Assembly (NCBI GenBank): GCA_900540935.1
Contig: UQHW01000038.1
Coordinates: forward strand, 1 to 18,554
Length of the DNA: 18,554 bases
Direction: 5' to 3'
Source: an uncultured Collinsella sp.
GTDB lineage: Bacteria; Actinomycetota; Coriobacteriia; Coriobacteriales; Coriobacteriaceae
The translations under genes were made by a program, and so were the position numbers. Positions 7,629-15,419 of this stretch are shown here, piece by piece (within the stretch, counting starts at the first letter, position 1; each line of letters opens with the position of its first letter). The notes below the pieces were generated by a model. That model did not search any database. It was given only the letters and a program-made list of their open reading frames with translations, and was not told the DNA's origin.

Positions 7629-7724
7629 CGATGCGGGAGTGCCGGCGGTGCAAACCACAAGGCTGAGAGGGCATGGGGCCCAATCCTTTGAACCTGTCAG
7701 TTAATGCTGGCGTAGGGAGCATGC
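7629..7724 (+). promoter_or_regulatory. TPP riboswitch (THI element) aptamer
   Basis: The conserved core is plain: GGGAGTGCC (7635-7643), CTGAGAGGG (7663-7671), CCTTTGAACCTG (7685-7696), AATGCTGGCGTAGGGA (7703-7718). ATGC (7631-7634) pairs with GCAT (7719-7722) to close P1. It precedes thiM by about 60 nt and is followed by an intrinsic terminator. Bound thiamine pyrophosphate should reduce expression of the three downstream thiamine genes. Confidence 0.96.
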
Positions 7725-7734
7725 CGCCTTTACA

Positions 7735-7766
7735 GGGGCGCTGTCTATGCACAGCGCCCCTTTTCT
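7735..7766 (+). terminator. Riboswitch expression-platform terminator
   Basis: GGGGCGCTGT (7735-7744) pairs perfectly with ACAGCGCCCC (7751-7760) around a 6-nt loop, followed by TTTTCT. It lies between the aptamer and the thiM ribosome site, so control is probably transcriptional attenuation. A possible competing pairing is GGCGGT (7644-7649) with GCCGCC (7723-7728). Confidence 0.9.
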
Positions 7767-7786
7767 ATGCCAAGGAGGCATGTGCA

Positions 7787-8626
7787 GTGATTGATTCGGA
7801 ACAGCTTAAGCAACATATGGTCAAGGCCGTGGATGAGATTCGCGCTACCAATCCGATGGCCGGCTCCATCACCAACACGGTGACGATCGACTTTGTCGCC
7901 AACGCACAGCTCGCCGTGGGCGGATCGGCCGCCATGGTCTATCTGCCCGACGAGGGCGAGGCACTCGTTGCCGGCGGCGGCGCCATCTATCTCAACATGG
8001 GCACGCTCTTCCCCATTTACGAGCAAACGATTCCCCGCGCGGCCAAGGCGGCACACGACGCCGGTAAGCCCTGGGTGCTCGATCCGGTGGGTCTGGGTAT
8101 CGGTAGCCTGCGCACCCAGCTGGTAAACGAACTCAAGCAGTACAAGCCCGCCATCGTGCGTGGCAACGCCTCCGAGATCATCGCACTCGCCGGCCTGTGG
8201 GGTCTTGAGGGCGAGGCGGCCGATCTGAGCCGCGTGCGCGGTGTCGATACCACCGACACGGTCGACGCCGCCCGCGCTGCCGCCGTGGCACTCGCCCGCT
8301 ACACCGGCGGCGCCGTAGTGGTCTCGGGCGAAGTCGACCTGATTACCGACGGCACGACCGTGGCCAAGTCCCACGGCGGCAGCCCGCTCATGTCCAAGAT
8401 CACCGGCTGCGGTTGCTCGCAGGGCGGCGTGCTGGCCGTGTACGCCTGCGCTGCCGATCCGTTTACGGCAGCCGTCTGCGGTACCGCCGTCTACAACGTT
8501 GCCGGCACGCGTGCCGCCGCTGTCGCCGATGCCCCGGCAAGCTTTAAGGTCGCCTTTATCGACGAGCTCTACCACGCGACCGCCCAGGACATCGCCGATA
8601 ACCGACTCGAGCTCGAGGAGGCATAA
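7787..8626 (+). CDS. thiM: Hydroxyethylthiazole kinase
   Basis: A 279-residue ribokinase-fold enzyme that phosphorylates 4-methyl-5-(2-hydroxyethyl)thiazole, salvaging the thiazole half of thiamine. Signatures: PMAGSITNTVTIDFVAN (23-39), the region around Met50 near the thiazole site, LDPVGLG (98-104), RGNASE (125-130), and the active-site loop TGCGCS (206-211) with the conserved cysteine Cys210 (usually TGTGCxLS; here TGCGCSQGG). Its length is normal. The start is GTG 7787, 8 nt after AGGAGG; the longer open frame upstream is riboswitch and terminator RNA. It is the first gene of a TPP-riboswitch operon, with three bases between its stop and the next start. Confidence 0.95.
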   Translation: MIDSEQLKQHMVKAVDEIRATNPMAGSITNTVTIDFVANAQLAVGGSAAMVYLPDEGEALVAGGGAIYLNMGTLFPIYEQTIPRAAKAAHDAGKPWVLDPVGLGIGSLRTQLVNELKQYKPAIVRGNASEIIALAGLWGLEGEAADLSRVRGVDTTDTVDAARAAAVALARYTGGAVVVSGEVDLITDGTTVAKSHGGSPLMSKITGCGCSQGGVLAVYACAADPFTAAVCGTAVYNVAGTRAAAVADAPASFKVAFIDELYHATAQDIADNRLELEEA

Positions 8627-8629
8627 GCC

Positions 8630-8971
8630 ATGTCCGAGCCCGCAACCACTGCCGGCATGAACACGCTCGTCGCCGTGGCCATCGCCCCATGCGGCACCGG
8701 CGATGAGCTGTCCGCCGAGGTCGCCGAGGTCGTGCGCGTCATTCGCGAGAGCGGCCTTCCCAACCGCACCACCTCGATGTTCACCGAGATCGAGGGCGAC
8801 TGGGACGAGGTCATGCAGGTCGTGCGCGACGCAACCTTTGTGTTGGCGAGCAAGGGCATCCGCACCGAAGTCGTGCTCAAAGCCGATATTCGACCCGGAT
8901 TTACTGACACCATGACCGGCAAGCTTGAGCGCATGGAAGCGCAGATCAAAAAGCAGGAGGAAGCACGATGA
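8630..8971 (+). CDS. MTH1187-family thiamine-binding protein
   Basis: A 113-residue protein of the MTH1187/YqgV family (PF01910), small ferredoxin-fold proteins that bind thiamine or its HMP half in the cytoplasm. Recognisable parts: VAVAIAPCGTGDELS (15-29), VVRVIRESGL (34-43), the signature IEGDWDEVMQVV (54-65), and VLKADIRPGF (82-91). About ten extra residues precede the usual family start; an internal ATG at residue 10 might be an alternative, but AGGAGG sits 8 nt before ATG 8630. It lies between thiM and thiE and its stop overlaps the thiE start, so it is translated with them. A carrier or sequestration role is inferred from the family; catalytic activity is not expected. Confidence 0.88.
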   Translation: MSEPATTAGMNTLVAVAIAPCGTGDELSAEVAEVVRVIRESGLPNRTTSMFTEIEGDWDEVMQVVRDATFVLASKGIRTEVVLKADIRPGFTDTMTGKLERMEAQIKKQEEAR

Positions 8972-9663
8972 GTATCCGCGACAACCTTGATATCTCGGCC
9001 TATCTGGTACTCGGCCCCGAAAACACGCTCGGGCGTCCCGTGGGCGACGTGGTGGCCCAGGCGCTCGACGCAGGCTTTACCTGCATCCAGGTGCGCTCCA
9101 AGGTGGCAAGCGCCCGCGAGATCATCGCGCTGGCCGGCGACGCCGCGCAGGCTATCGCACAGGCTGGCAAGACCGGTCAGGTCGCCCTGTTAATCGACGA
9201 CCGCCTGGACTGCGTACTCGCCGCGCGCGAGCAGGGTATTGCTGTCGACGGCGTGCACGTGGGTCAGAGCGATATTCCCGTCGAGGTCTGCCGCAAACTA
9301 TTGGGCCCCGATGCCATCGTGGGCCTTTCGGCCCGTTGCGAGGAGATGCTCGAGTACGTCAAGACCGCCGACATGAGCCTAGTCGACTACCTGGGCATCG
9401 GCCCACTCCACGAGACCGAGACCAAACGCGATTGCGGACGCGCGGCCGACGGCTCTATCATCACCAAGAGCTTTGAGGACCTGGCCGCACTCCACGCGGC
9501 AAGCCCCGTGCCCATCGTGGTGGGCGGCGGCGTCAAGACGGCCGACCTGCCGCAGCTCAAGGCCACCGGCGTCGATGGCTTCTTTGTGGTGAGCGCCGTC
9601 TGCAGTGCCGACGACCCCCACGCCGCCGCCAAGGAGCTCGTCGACACCTGGCAGCAGGCATAG
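8968..9663 (+). CDS. thiE: Thiamine-phosphate synthase
   Basis: A 231-residue TIM-barrel enzyme that joins HMP pyrophosphate and thiazole phosphate to make thiamine phosphate. Motifs in order: QVRSK (41-45, usually QLRxK), IDDR (76-79), DGVHVGQSD (94-102), GLSARC (119-124), GPLHETETK (145-153, usually GPxFPTxTK), and GGGV (186-189) in the phosphate loop. The length is slightly above average. Its ATG overlaps the preceding TGA (ATGA), with AGGAGG 7 nt upstream. It is last in the operon. With thiM it covers thiazole salvage; HMP supply (thiC or thiD) is not in this window. Confidence 0.94.
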   Translation: MSIRDNLDISAYLVLGPENTLGRPVGDVVAQALDAGFTCIQVRSKVASAREIIALAGDAAQAIAQAGKTGQVALLIDDRLDCVLAAREQGIAVDGVHVGQSDIPVEVCRKLLGPDAIVGLSARCEEMLEYVKTADMSLVDYLGIGPLHETETKRDCGRAADGSIITKSFEDLAALHAASPVPIVVGGGVKTADLPQLKATGVDGFFVVSAVCSADDPHAAAKELVDTWQQA

Positions 9664-9708
9664 GCTCAGGCCGAGCAGCTGATCCGCAGCCTCACATCTT
9701 TAGCAATA

Positions 9709-9752
9709 GAAAGCGCATCCCAGTTTGGACCTCCATTCCGGGATGCGCTTTC
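9709..9752. terminator. Shared terminator between thiE and patatin gene
   Basis: GAAAGCGCATCCC (9709-9721) pairs perfectly with GGGATGCGCTTTC (9740-9752) across an 18-nt loop. It lies between convergent genes. T-runs are short on both sides, so termination may be moderate. Confidence 0.7.
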
Positions 9753-9763
9753 CGCCACAGCCT

Positions 9764-10633
9764 CTACCTTGCCAGATACGTTTCCAGCGCAGACAAAGAC
9801 GACTCCGCATCGTGGCGGCCGATCTGATAGATGCGCTCGAGCTCATCGGGCTCGCGGCACAGCGACGGCACCTTCACCGATTCGCTCGGCCGCACCACAA
9901 AGATTTCGCCGGCAGCCTCGCGACGTGCCAGGTCATCGAGTGTGGCATTGTAGACCTCATGCCGATGCTCAAGCGCCGCGACAAACTCCGGATAGTGACG
10001 GAACACGCGACGTAGCATGGGCATCACGCTGTTGGGCTGCTTCACAAATCCCGCCGGCTGCGTGAGCACCACGATATTGCGGTCATACCCCTGCGCAAAC
10101 AGCCATGCACTGGGAATAGAATCAGCCACGCCACCATCCAGATACTTATGCCCGTCAATAGCAACGGGGCGCGTCGCCACGGGAATCGCCGACGACGCCC
10201 GAATCCACTCGATATCCCGCTCGTCGCCATAGGGCAGGTCATGGTAGACGGCCTTGCCCGTCTCGATATCGGTACACACGCACGTAAATCGCATGGGGCA
10301 GGCGCGATACGCCTCCAAGTCGATGGGATCGCGCTCGATAGGCACCTCGTGATAGGCAAAATCGGCATTGAACATATCGCCGGTCCGCAGCCAGCTTGCT
10401 ACACCCGCATAGCGCTTATCGGCACAATAGGCCTTGTTATAGCGAATGGCACGGCCGATCTGGCGCGATTTAAAATTGTAGCCAAACGCCGCGCCCGCCG
10501 AGACGCCCACCATATGGTCGCAGGTCAAACCGTGCTCCATCCAAACGTCGAGCACGCCCGCCGTATACATACCGCGGTAGCCGCCTCCCTCGAGCGCGAG
10601 CCCCACCGTGCGCGTCATAGTTGGCTGTGCCAT
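9764..10633 (-). CDS. Patatin-like phospholipase family protein
   Basis: A 289-residue serine lipid acyl hydrolase of the bacterial RssA/YjjU-like patatin group. The oxyanion loop GGGYRG is at 16-21, the nucleophile elbow GVSAG at 43-47 (Ser45), and the dyad aspartate in DGG at 166-168 (Asp166). A conserved RASSAIP (145-151) lies between them. No signal peptide is seen, so it is probably cytoplasmic or peripheral at the membrane. The carboxy-terminal ~100 residues resemble the helical tail of the YjjU group. GGAG lies 8 nt upstream of ATG 10633. It is transcribed alone, convergent with the thiamine operon and divergent from the cyclic-di-GMP genes. Natural substrate unknown. Confidence 0.92.
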   Translation of the reverse strand: MAQPTMTRTVGLALEGGGYRGMYTAGVLDVWMEHGLTCDHMVGVSAGAAFGYNFKSRQIGRAIRYNKAYCADKRYAGVASWLRTGDMFNADFAYHEVPIERDPIDLEAYRACPMRFTCVCTDIETGKAVYHDLPYGDERDIEWIRASSAIPVATRPVAIDGHKYLDGGVADSIPSAWLFAQGYDRNIVVLTQPAGFVKQPNSVMPMLRRVFRHYPEFVAALEHRHEVYNATLDDLARREAAGEIFVVRPSESVKVPSLCREPDELERIYQIGRHDAESSLSALETYLAR

Positions 10634-10970
10634 GCGACCATCTCCGTCCCCGCAAATTTAAACGGAACAAGTATACCCATCAACATATACCGCCCCAGTC
10701 GCATTTTTATCGAACATCGCATCATCGCGCTGCCGTTTGTCGAATAATAGCCACCCACAGCATGTGCGCCCCTATATAATTTTGTACTGTTGTTTATTAC
10801 TGTTGTTTATACTACTCAGCAGTTATCAACAGCGAACATTAGCCGGCAAAGTAACCCAACAACGCAGCAAGGCGGGGGCCTGGATACACGCAAAACGCTG
10901 AGCAACGACGCGTGTACACGACGAGCTCGCCCGACGCAATCCGCCCCGACTTCAGAAAGCCGCTTAGAAC
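10634..10970. other. 337-bp divergent intergenic region, no gene seen
   Basis: This gap separates the patatin-like gene from the first GGDEF gene. I found no credible coding frame or RNA gene. It holds a TATAAT (10775-10780), a TATACT (10808-10813) and a 13-bp tandem repeat, all in a locally AT-rich stretch, so the promoter for the rightward c-di-GMP gene probably lies near 10770-10815. That would leave a leader of about 150 nt. Confidence 0.6.
10785..10810 (+). repeat. Tandem 13-bp direct repeat
   Basis: TACTGTTGTTTAT occurs twice, head to tail, with no gap (10785-10797, 10798-10810). It lies in the likely promoter region of the GGDEF/EAL gene and may be a regulator site or a slippage product. 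Confidence 0.8.
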
Positions 10971-13688
10971 ATGGATACTGTCAGCAATTACACCGAAGCG
11001 CTCGAAAAGACCGTCCGTGACCTTCTCGAGCGTCAGGAGGATCTGATCAGGACCGCCTTTACCGACCAGCTTACCGGGCTTGGCAACCGTGGCGGCTTTG
11101 CCCGTTCCCTCGAGGAGCTCTGGGAGCAGGACACCCCCGTTACCATGGCGTTCATCGATATCGACAATCTCAAGCACTGCAACGACGTCTTTGGGCATGA
11201 CGAGGGCAACCGCTATATCTTGCAGGTAAGCCTCTATCTCAAACTGTATATGAAAGTGGACGAGGCGGCGTTTCGCATAGGCGGCGACGAGTTTGCCATC
11301 CTATCTACGATTGCGACCGAGGACGACCTCGCCGAACGTCTGGAACACTGCCGAACGATCCTGCTCAAAAACAACGATTCCGAGATGCCCCACTCGTTTA
11401 GCTACGGAGTGGCACACGCCGACCCCGCCCTGGGCGAAGCCTCCAATCGCATGACACTCGATGCCGACCATCGCATGTACGACTACAAGCTACGTCATGC
11501 CATGCACCTCGATCGGCGCAATATTACGCAAGTCCACGCCGACGACTTCGAAATAAGCGATCGTATTTTCGACGCTTTTTCGATGCTCAACGAGGGCCGT
11601 TATTTCTTTATCGAGAACTTGGACAAGGACCGCACCCTTTGGTCGCAAGGTGCCTTGCGCGATCTCGATCTTCCTTCGGAGCACATAGACAGCTGCCGCG
11701 ATTTCTGGAAGACGCGCGTCCATCCCGATGACCTCGAGGCCTACGCCAACGACATCAACCAGATCTTTAACGGCTCCAAACACCGCCGCGTCATGCAGTA
11801 CCGCATGCGCAATGCCGCGGGTGACTACGTTCTCTGCCGTGCTCGCGGGTTTCGCATCGACGGCGACGGAAATGTCCCCTCGCTCTATGTCGGCGAACTC
11901 GTCAACCACTCGCTTGCCGAAACCGTCGACGCCGCCACAGGCCTCGGAACGCAGCGCATGCTGGTCAACGCTATCGATGCCTGCCGTCGCGACCGCTGCG
12001 AGACGGGGCTTATAGCGGTGCGCATTCGTGGCACGGCGAATCTCAACGAGCTCTACGGGGCCGAGGCTGTCGACAACATGCTTGCCGAATACGCAGGCCG
12101 CATGCTGTCGATCACCCGCGGCAGAAGCCGGGTCTTCCGTTCACGAAGCGTCCAGTTCGTCGTGCTCAGCAACGATTTGGACCATGAGGCATTCGAGCAA
12201 CTGACCCGCCACCTTAAAGAGGCTGTTTTCGCTCCTGTTCAAATCGCGGGCGACACCATTACTCCCGTCTGCCTTGTCGTCCCGGCCTTTTACGAGCAGT
12301 TAACCCATCAAGCGACCGCCGTTTTAGGCGAACTCGACCGTCGCCTTCGCACGGCCGGCGGGCTTGTTCCCAACGACAGCCTCCCCATACCCGAGGCGGA
12401 GCGCAAAAGCGCCATCGCCGAACGTATCGACTCGCTCACGGGCCTCTATCGACCCAGCGAGTTTATGCGGCGCGCCAACGCATTTCTCGAGGCAAGGCGC
12501 GACGACACCTGGTGCATCGCCACCGTCGACATGGGTCACATGCGCCTGTTTAATGAATGGCACGGCCAGGCCGAGGGCGACCGCGTACTCGCCGATGTGG
12601 GCACGGTCCTCAAGGACATCGAGAATGCCGATATGGGCGTCGCAGGGTACTGGGGCCAAGATGACTTTTGCGTACTCATCCCCTTTAAGCACATCACCGT
12701 CCATCAAATCTACGACCGCGTTCGCGAGGCAGTAGCCAGGCATGATGACGGCGTAGGTTTTTGGCCGTCCATGGGCATTTACCCCATCGACTCCAATGAG
12801 GAGATCACCATCGATGCGCAGGCAAAGGCCATGTTTACCAATCGACGCGCCAAAAACGACTTCAAGGAGCGCATTGCTATTTTCCGCCCCGAAGAATATG
12901 AACACGAGATTGCGTTCCACCGCACGCTGACCGAGTTCCAGTACGCGCTCTCAAATGGCCGCATCACGTACTACCTGCAGCCCCAGGTCGATATGGAAAC
13001 CGGCGAGATCATTGGCGCCGAGGCACTTACGCGCTGGATTGACAAGGACGGCTCTCTCATTTCGCCCGCAACGTTTATCCCCGCACTCGAGGAAAGTGGC
13101 TTTGTGGTGACGCTCGACAAGTACATTTGGCAGGGTGTCGCCTCGTGGCTGCGCAAGCGCATCGATCGAGGACTTCGTGTGGTTCCGGTTTCGCTTAATG
13201 TGTCGCGCGTGGATATCCTTGCCTGCGACGTTGCCGAACATATGGGGGCGCTTGCCGCCCAATACAACCTACCGCCCGAGCTCATGCGTATCGAGATCAC
13301 CGAGACGGCTTATACGGGAGAGTCCGAGGCCGTGGACAAACTGACGGCCGACCTGCACACTCGCGGCTTCTCGACCTATATGGACGATTTTGGCACCGGT
13401 CAGTCCACGCTCGCGATGCTCAAGAACGTCAACGTCGACGTCATCAAGCTCGACCGCGCCTTTGTACCCACCGACCGCGATCAAGGCCGCAGCACGCAAA
13501 TCATTTCATCGATGCTCGAAATGGCGCAGTCGCTCCATCTGCCCGTCGAGGTCGAAGGCGTCGAGACAAATGAGCAGGCGAACATGCTACGACAAATGGG
13601 CGCCCGCTACGCTCAGGGCTTCCTCTACTACCGCCCCATGCCGGCGAAGGATTTTGAGGCATTGCTCGATGGTGGCAATAACAACTGA
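10971..13688 (+). CDS. GGDEF-PAS-GGDEF*-GGDEF*-EAL cyclic-di-GMP protein
   Basis: A 905-residue soluble protein with predicted roles in making and breaking cyclic-di-GMP. First GGDEF domain, about 27-178: DQLTGLGNR (32-40), DIDNLKHCND (63-72) and an intact GGDEF (104-108); the inhibitory RxxD site is not seen (KVDE there). A PAS-like domain follows at 200-318 (VHPDD at 250-254). Two degenerate GGDEF domains come next, at about 320-462 (SRSVQF at the signature) and 484-636 (GQDDF at 562-566). The EAL domain, about 650-900, keeps all expected catalytic residues: E684 of EAL, N743, E775, D805-D806, K826, E862 and Q882. No membrane segment or signal peptide is visible. The ribosome site is weak, so the ATG is chosen by domain start. 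A shorter paralogue follows 127 bp downstream. Confidence 0.93.
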   Translation: MDTVSNYTEALEKTVRDLLERQEDLIRTAFTDQLTGLGNRGGFARSLEELWEQDTPVTMAFIDIDNLKHCNDVFGHDEGNRYILQVSLYLKLYMKVDEAAFRIGGDEFAILSTIATEDDLAERLEHCRTILLKNNDSEMPHSFSYGVAHADPALGEASNRMTLDADHRMYDYKLRHAMHLDRRNITQVHADDFEISDRIFDAFSMLNEGRYFFIENLDKDRTLWSQGALRDLDLPSEHIDSCRDFWKTRVHPDDLEAYANDINQIFNGSKHRRVMQYRMRNAAGDYVLCRARGFRIDGDGNVPSLYVGELVNHSLAETVDAATGLGTQRMLVNAIDACRRDRCETGLIAVRIRGTANLNELYGAEAVDNMLAEYAGRMLSITRGRSRVFRSRSVQFVVLSNDLDHEAFEQLTRHLKEAVFAPVQIAGDTITPVCLVVPAFYEQLTHQATAVLGELDRRLRTAGGLVPNDSLPIPEAERKSAIAERIDSLTGLYRPSEFMRRANAFLEARRDDTWCIATVDMGHMRLFNEWHGQAEGDRVLADVGTVLKDIENADMGVAGYWGQDDFCVLIPFKHITVHQIYDRVREAVARHDDGVGFWPSMGIYPIDSNEEITIDAQAKAMFTNRRAKNDFKERIAIFRPEEYEHEIAFHRTLTEFQYALSNGRITYYLQPQVDMETGEIIGAEALTRWIDKDGSLISPATFIPALEESGFVVTLDKYIWQGVASWLRKRIDRGLRVVPVSLNVSRVDILACDVAEHMGALAAQYNLPPELMRIEITETAYTGESEAVDKLTADLHTRGFSTYMDDFGTGQSTLAMLKNVNVDVIKLDRAFVPTDRDQGRSTQIISSMLEMAQSLHLPVEVEGVETNEQANMLRQMGARYAQGFLYYRPMPAKDFEALLDGGNNN

Positions 13689-13746
13689 TACGCTCGCGCG
13701 CAAAACGCCACCGCCGAAGGGGGAATTTGCCTCCATTAGCTGACTT

Positions 13747-13777
13747 ATATCCCCAATTCAAACCGAATTGGGGATAT
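13747..13777. repeat. Perfect 12-bp inverted repeat between the two GGDEF genes
   Basis: ATATCCCCAATT (13747-13758) is mirrored by AATTGGGGATAT (13766-13777) around a 7-nt spacer. No T-run follows, so a terminator is unlikely. It ends 38 bp before the second GGDEF start, where an operator or a 5' leader hairpin would sit. Confidence 0.7.
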
Positions 13778-13815
13778 GATACAAACCATTGTTCCGCCCA
13801 AGGAGGTTATCCATC

Positions 13816-15345
13816 ATGAACGAGTCATATCGCCTGGGTGAGCAATTGATTATTGCCTATCTCCAACGACTTGCGAATGGCATCTCGACCGCCGAACTCG
13901 ATGTTGCCGCGCTGCCTGCTGAGCTACGCGCCGTTGGTGAGCAACTGCAAAAGACGCATGCCATCCTGCAACAAGAGCGCCGGCTGCTTGAGCGCAACGC
14001 CTATATCGATCCGCTCACCAACTTGGGCAACCGCAGCGGACTCGACCGTCACGTCGAGCAACTCTGGCGCAAAGGCGACCCCTTCACCTGCGCCTATATT
14101 GACATCGACCATCTCAAGCATTGCAATGATAGGTTTGGCCACGCCGAAGGCAATCGCTATATTCTGAGCATCTGCCGCACGCTCTCCGAAACCATGGAGC
14201 ACGATGAGATGCTGTTCCGTATCGGTGGAGACGAGTTTGTGCTTATCTCGCTCTCCGCAAACGAGACTGAACTCGAGCAGCGCTTGGAGCAGGTACGTGC
14301 CGGGCTGATCGAGGCGAGCTCAGATGGCAAGGCGCCCATGATCGCCAGCTTTAGCTTTGGCTGCTCGCGCGTCGATCCACTTGCCGGCGACACGCGTCGC
14401 CAGATGACGATGGATGCCGATCGCAAGATGTATCGCTATAAGCTTATGCATCGTGTACAGCAACCGAAAGACGATGACGTGCCGCAACGCCCAATCGTCG
14501 ATCAGCCTCCCTGCAACGACCGGGTGTTCCAAGCGATCTCCATGAGCTCCGAGACGCGCTATCCGTTTATCCTCAATCTCGATACGGGAGAATCGCAATG
14601 GTCGGTTAACGCCGTGCGCGATTTTGACCTGCCCTCCCAGCACCCTTTTAACTCACTCGACATGTGGCTCGCCCGCGTTCATCCCGAAGACCGCGACAAC
14701 GTACGCGCCGAGCTCGACATGGTGATAAACAGCACGTGGCACTTCCACTACATGCAGTATCGCGTAATGGATGCCACCGGAACGTACGTGCTTTGTGACT
14801 GCACGGGCTACCGCTTGGACGGCACCGATACCGAGCCCAGCATGTATGTGGGCATTATCGTCAACCGAAGCCTAGCGGATACGACCGACTCGGTAACGGG
14901 CCTGGGCGATGTCCACGCACTGGTCAACGCTATTGGAGAGATGCGCCACGTGCCGCACGAGGCAGGCTTAATTGCCATTAAGGTCGACGATATCGCCGAG
15001 GTCAATGCCCGCTTTGGATTCGATGCAGGCGACCGCGTGCTCGCCGAAAGCGCCGCCTGCCTCATGGATTGTTCGCGCGGCAAGGGCCGCCTGTTCCGCT
15101 CGACGGGGCCGATGTTCGTGGCACTCTTCGATGAGCTCGGCCCCGAGGCGATCGACGAGATCGCAAGCGACATCGAACGGTTCCTGGGTTCTCCCGTGCT
15201 CATCGGCTCGCTTGAATATCAGCCGCCCATTCGCGTGGCCACGCTCCATCTGGACGGCGTCGACCGTCAGCCCGTTTCCATTTTGAACGAGCTCAAAGCG
15301 TTGCTCGGGAAAGCCGTGCAGGTGCCAGGTACCAAACTGGATTAG
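13816..15345 (+). CDS. GGDEF-PAS-degenerate GGDEF diguanylate cyclase
   Basis: A 509-residue soluble paralogue of the first three modules of the preceding protein, lacking the third GGDEF and the EAL. The amino-terminal 60 residues are helical and likely coiled (LQKTHAILQQERRLLER). GGDEF domain, about 62-210: DPLTNLGNR (65-73), DIDHLKHCND (96-105) and intact GGDEF (137-141), with no RxxD inhibitory site. PAS-like domain, about 235-352 (VHPED at 288-292). Degenerate GGDEF, about 355-500, with STGPMF at the signature. Cyclic-di-GMP synthesis is predicted; the second GGDEF is probably regulatory or for dimer contact. AGGAGG (13801-13806) lies 9 nt before ATG 13816, much better than the upstream in-frame start at 13789. 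It may be co-transcribed with the EAL gene or use its own promoter. Confidence 0.93.
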   Translation: MNESYRLGEQLIIAYLQRLANGISTAELDVAALPAELRAVGEQLQKTHAILQQERRLLERNAYIDPLTNLGNRSGLDRHVEQLWRKGDPFTCAYIDIDHLKHCNDRFGHAEGNRYILSICRTLSETMEHDEMLFRIGGDEFVLISLSANETELEQRLEQVRAGLIEASSDGKAPMIASFSFGCSRVDPLAGDTRRQMTMDADRKMYRYKLMHRVQQPKDDDVPQRPIVDQPPCNDRVFQAISMSSETRYPFILNLDTGESQWSVNAVRDFDLPSQHPFNSLDMWLARVHPEDRDNVRAELDMVINSTWHFHYMQYRVMDATGTYVLCDCTGYRLDGTDTEPSMYVGIIVNRSLADTTDSVTGLGDVHALVNAIGEMRHVPHEAGLIAIKVDDIAEVNARFGFDAGDRVLAESAACLMDCSRGKGRLFRSTGPMFVALFDELGPEAIDEIASDIERFLGSPVLIGSLEYQPPIRVATLHLDGVDRQPVSILNELKALLGKAVQVPGTKLD

Positions 15346-15382
15346 CGCCGCGCCCGCGCCGCCTCCCCCATCGTGCGATAAT

Positions 15383-15410
15383 CCTCTGCAGAAGTCACCA
15401 AAAGCAGAGG
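15383..15410 (+). promoter_or_regulatory. Hairpin overlapping ribosome binding site
   Basis: CCTCTGC (15383-15389) pairs with GCAGAGG (15404-15410). The right arm runs into the GAGGGAG ribosome site of the flavoprotein gene, so folding could partly mask it. Alternatively it is a DNA operator dyad. Confidence 0.4.
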
Positions 15411-15419
15411 GAGTTTGTG

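Noticed and set aside
7673..7786. Amino-terminal extension of ThiM
   Set aside because: These codons are the TPP aptamer and terminator stem; the GTG at 7787 follows a strong AGGAGG.
13689..13746. Terminator after the GGDEF/EAL gene
   Set aside because: No stem followed by a T-run was found; the dyad at 13747-13777 lacks the tail.
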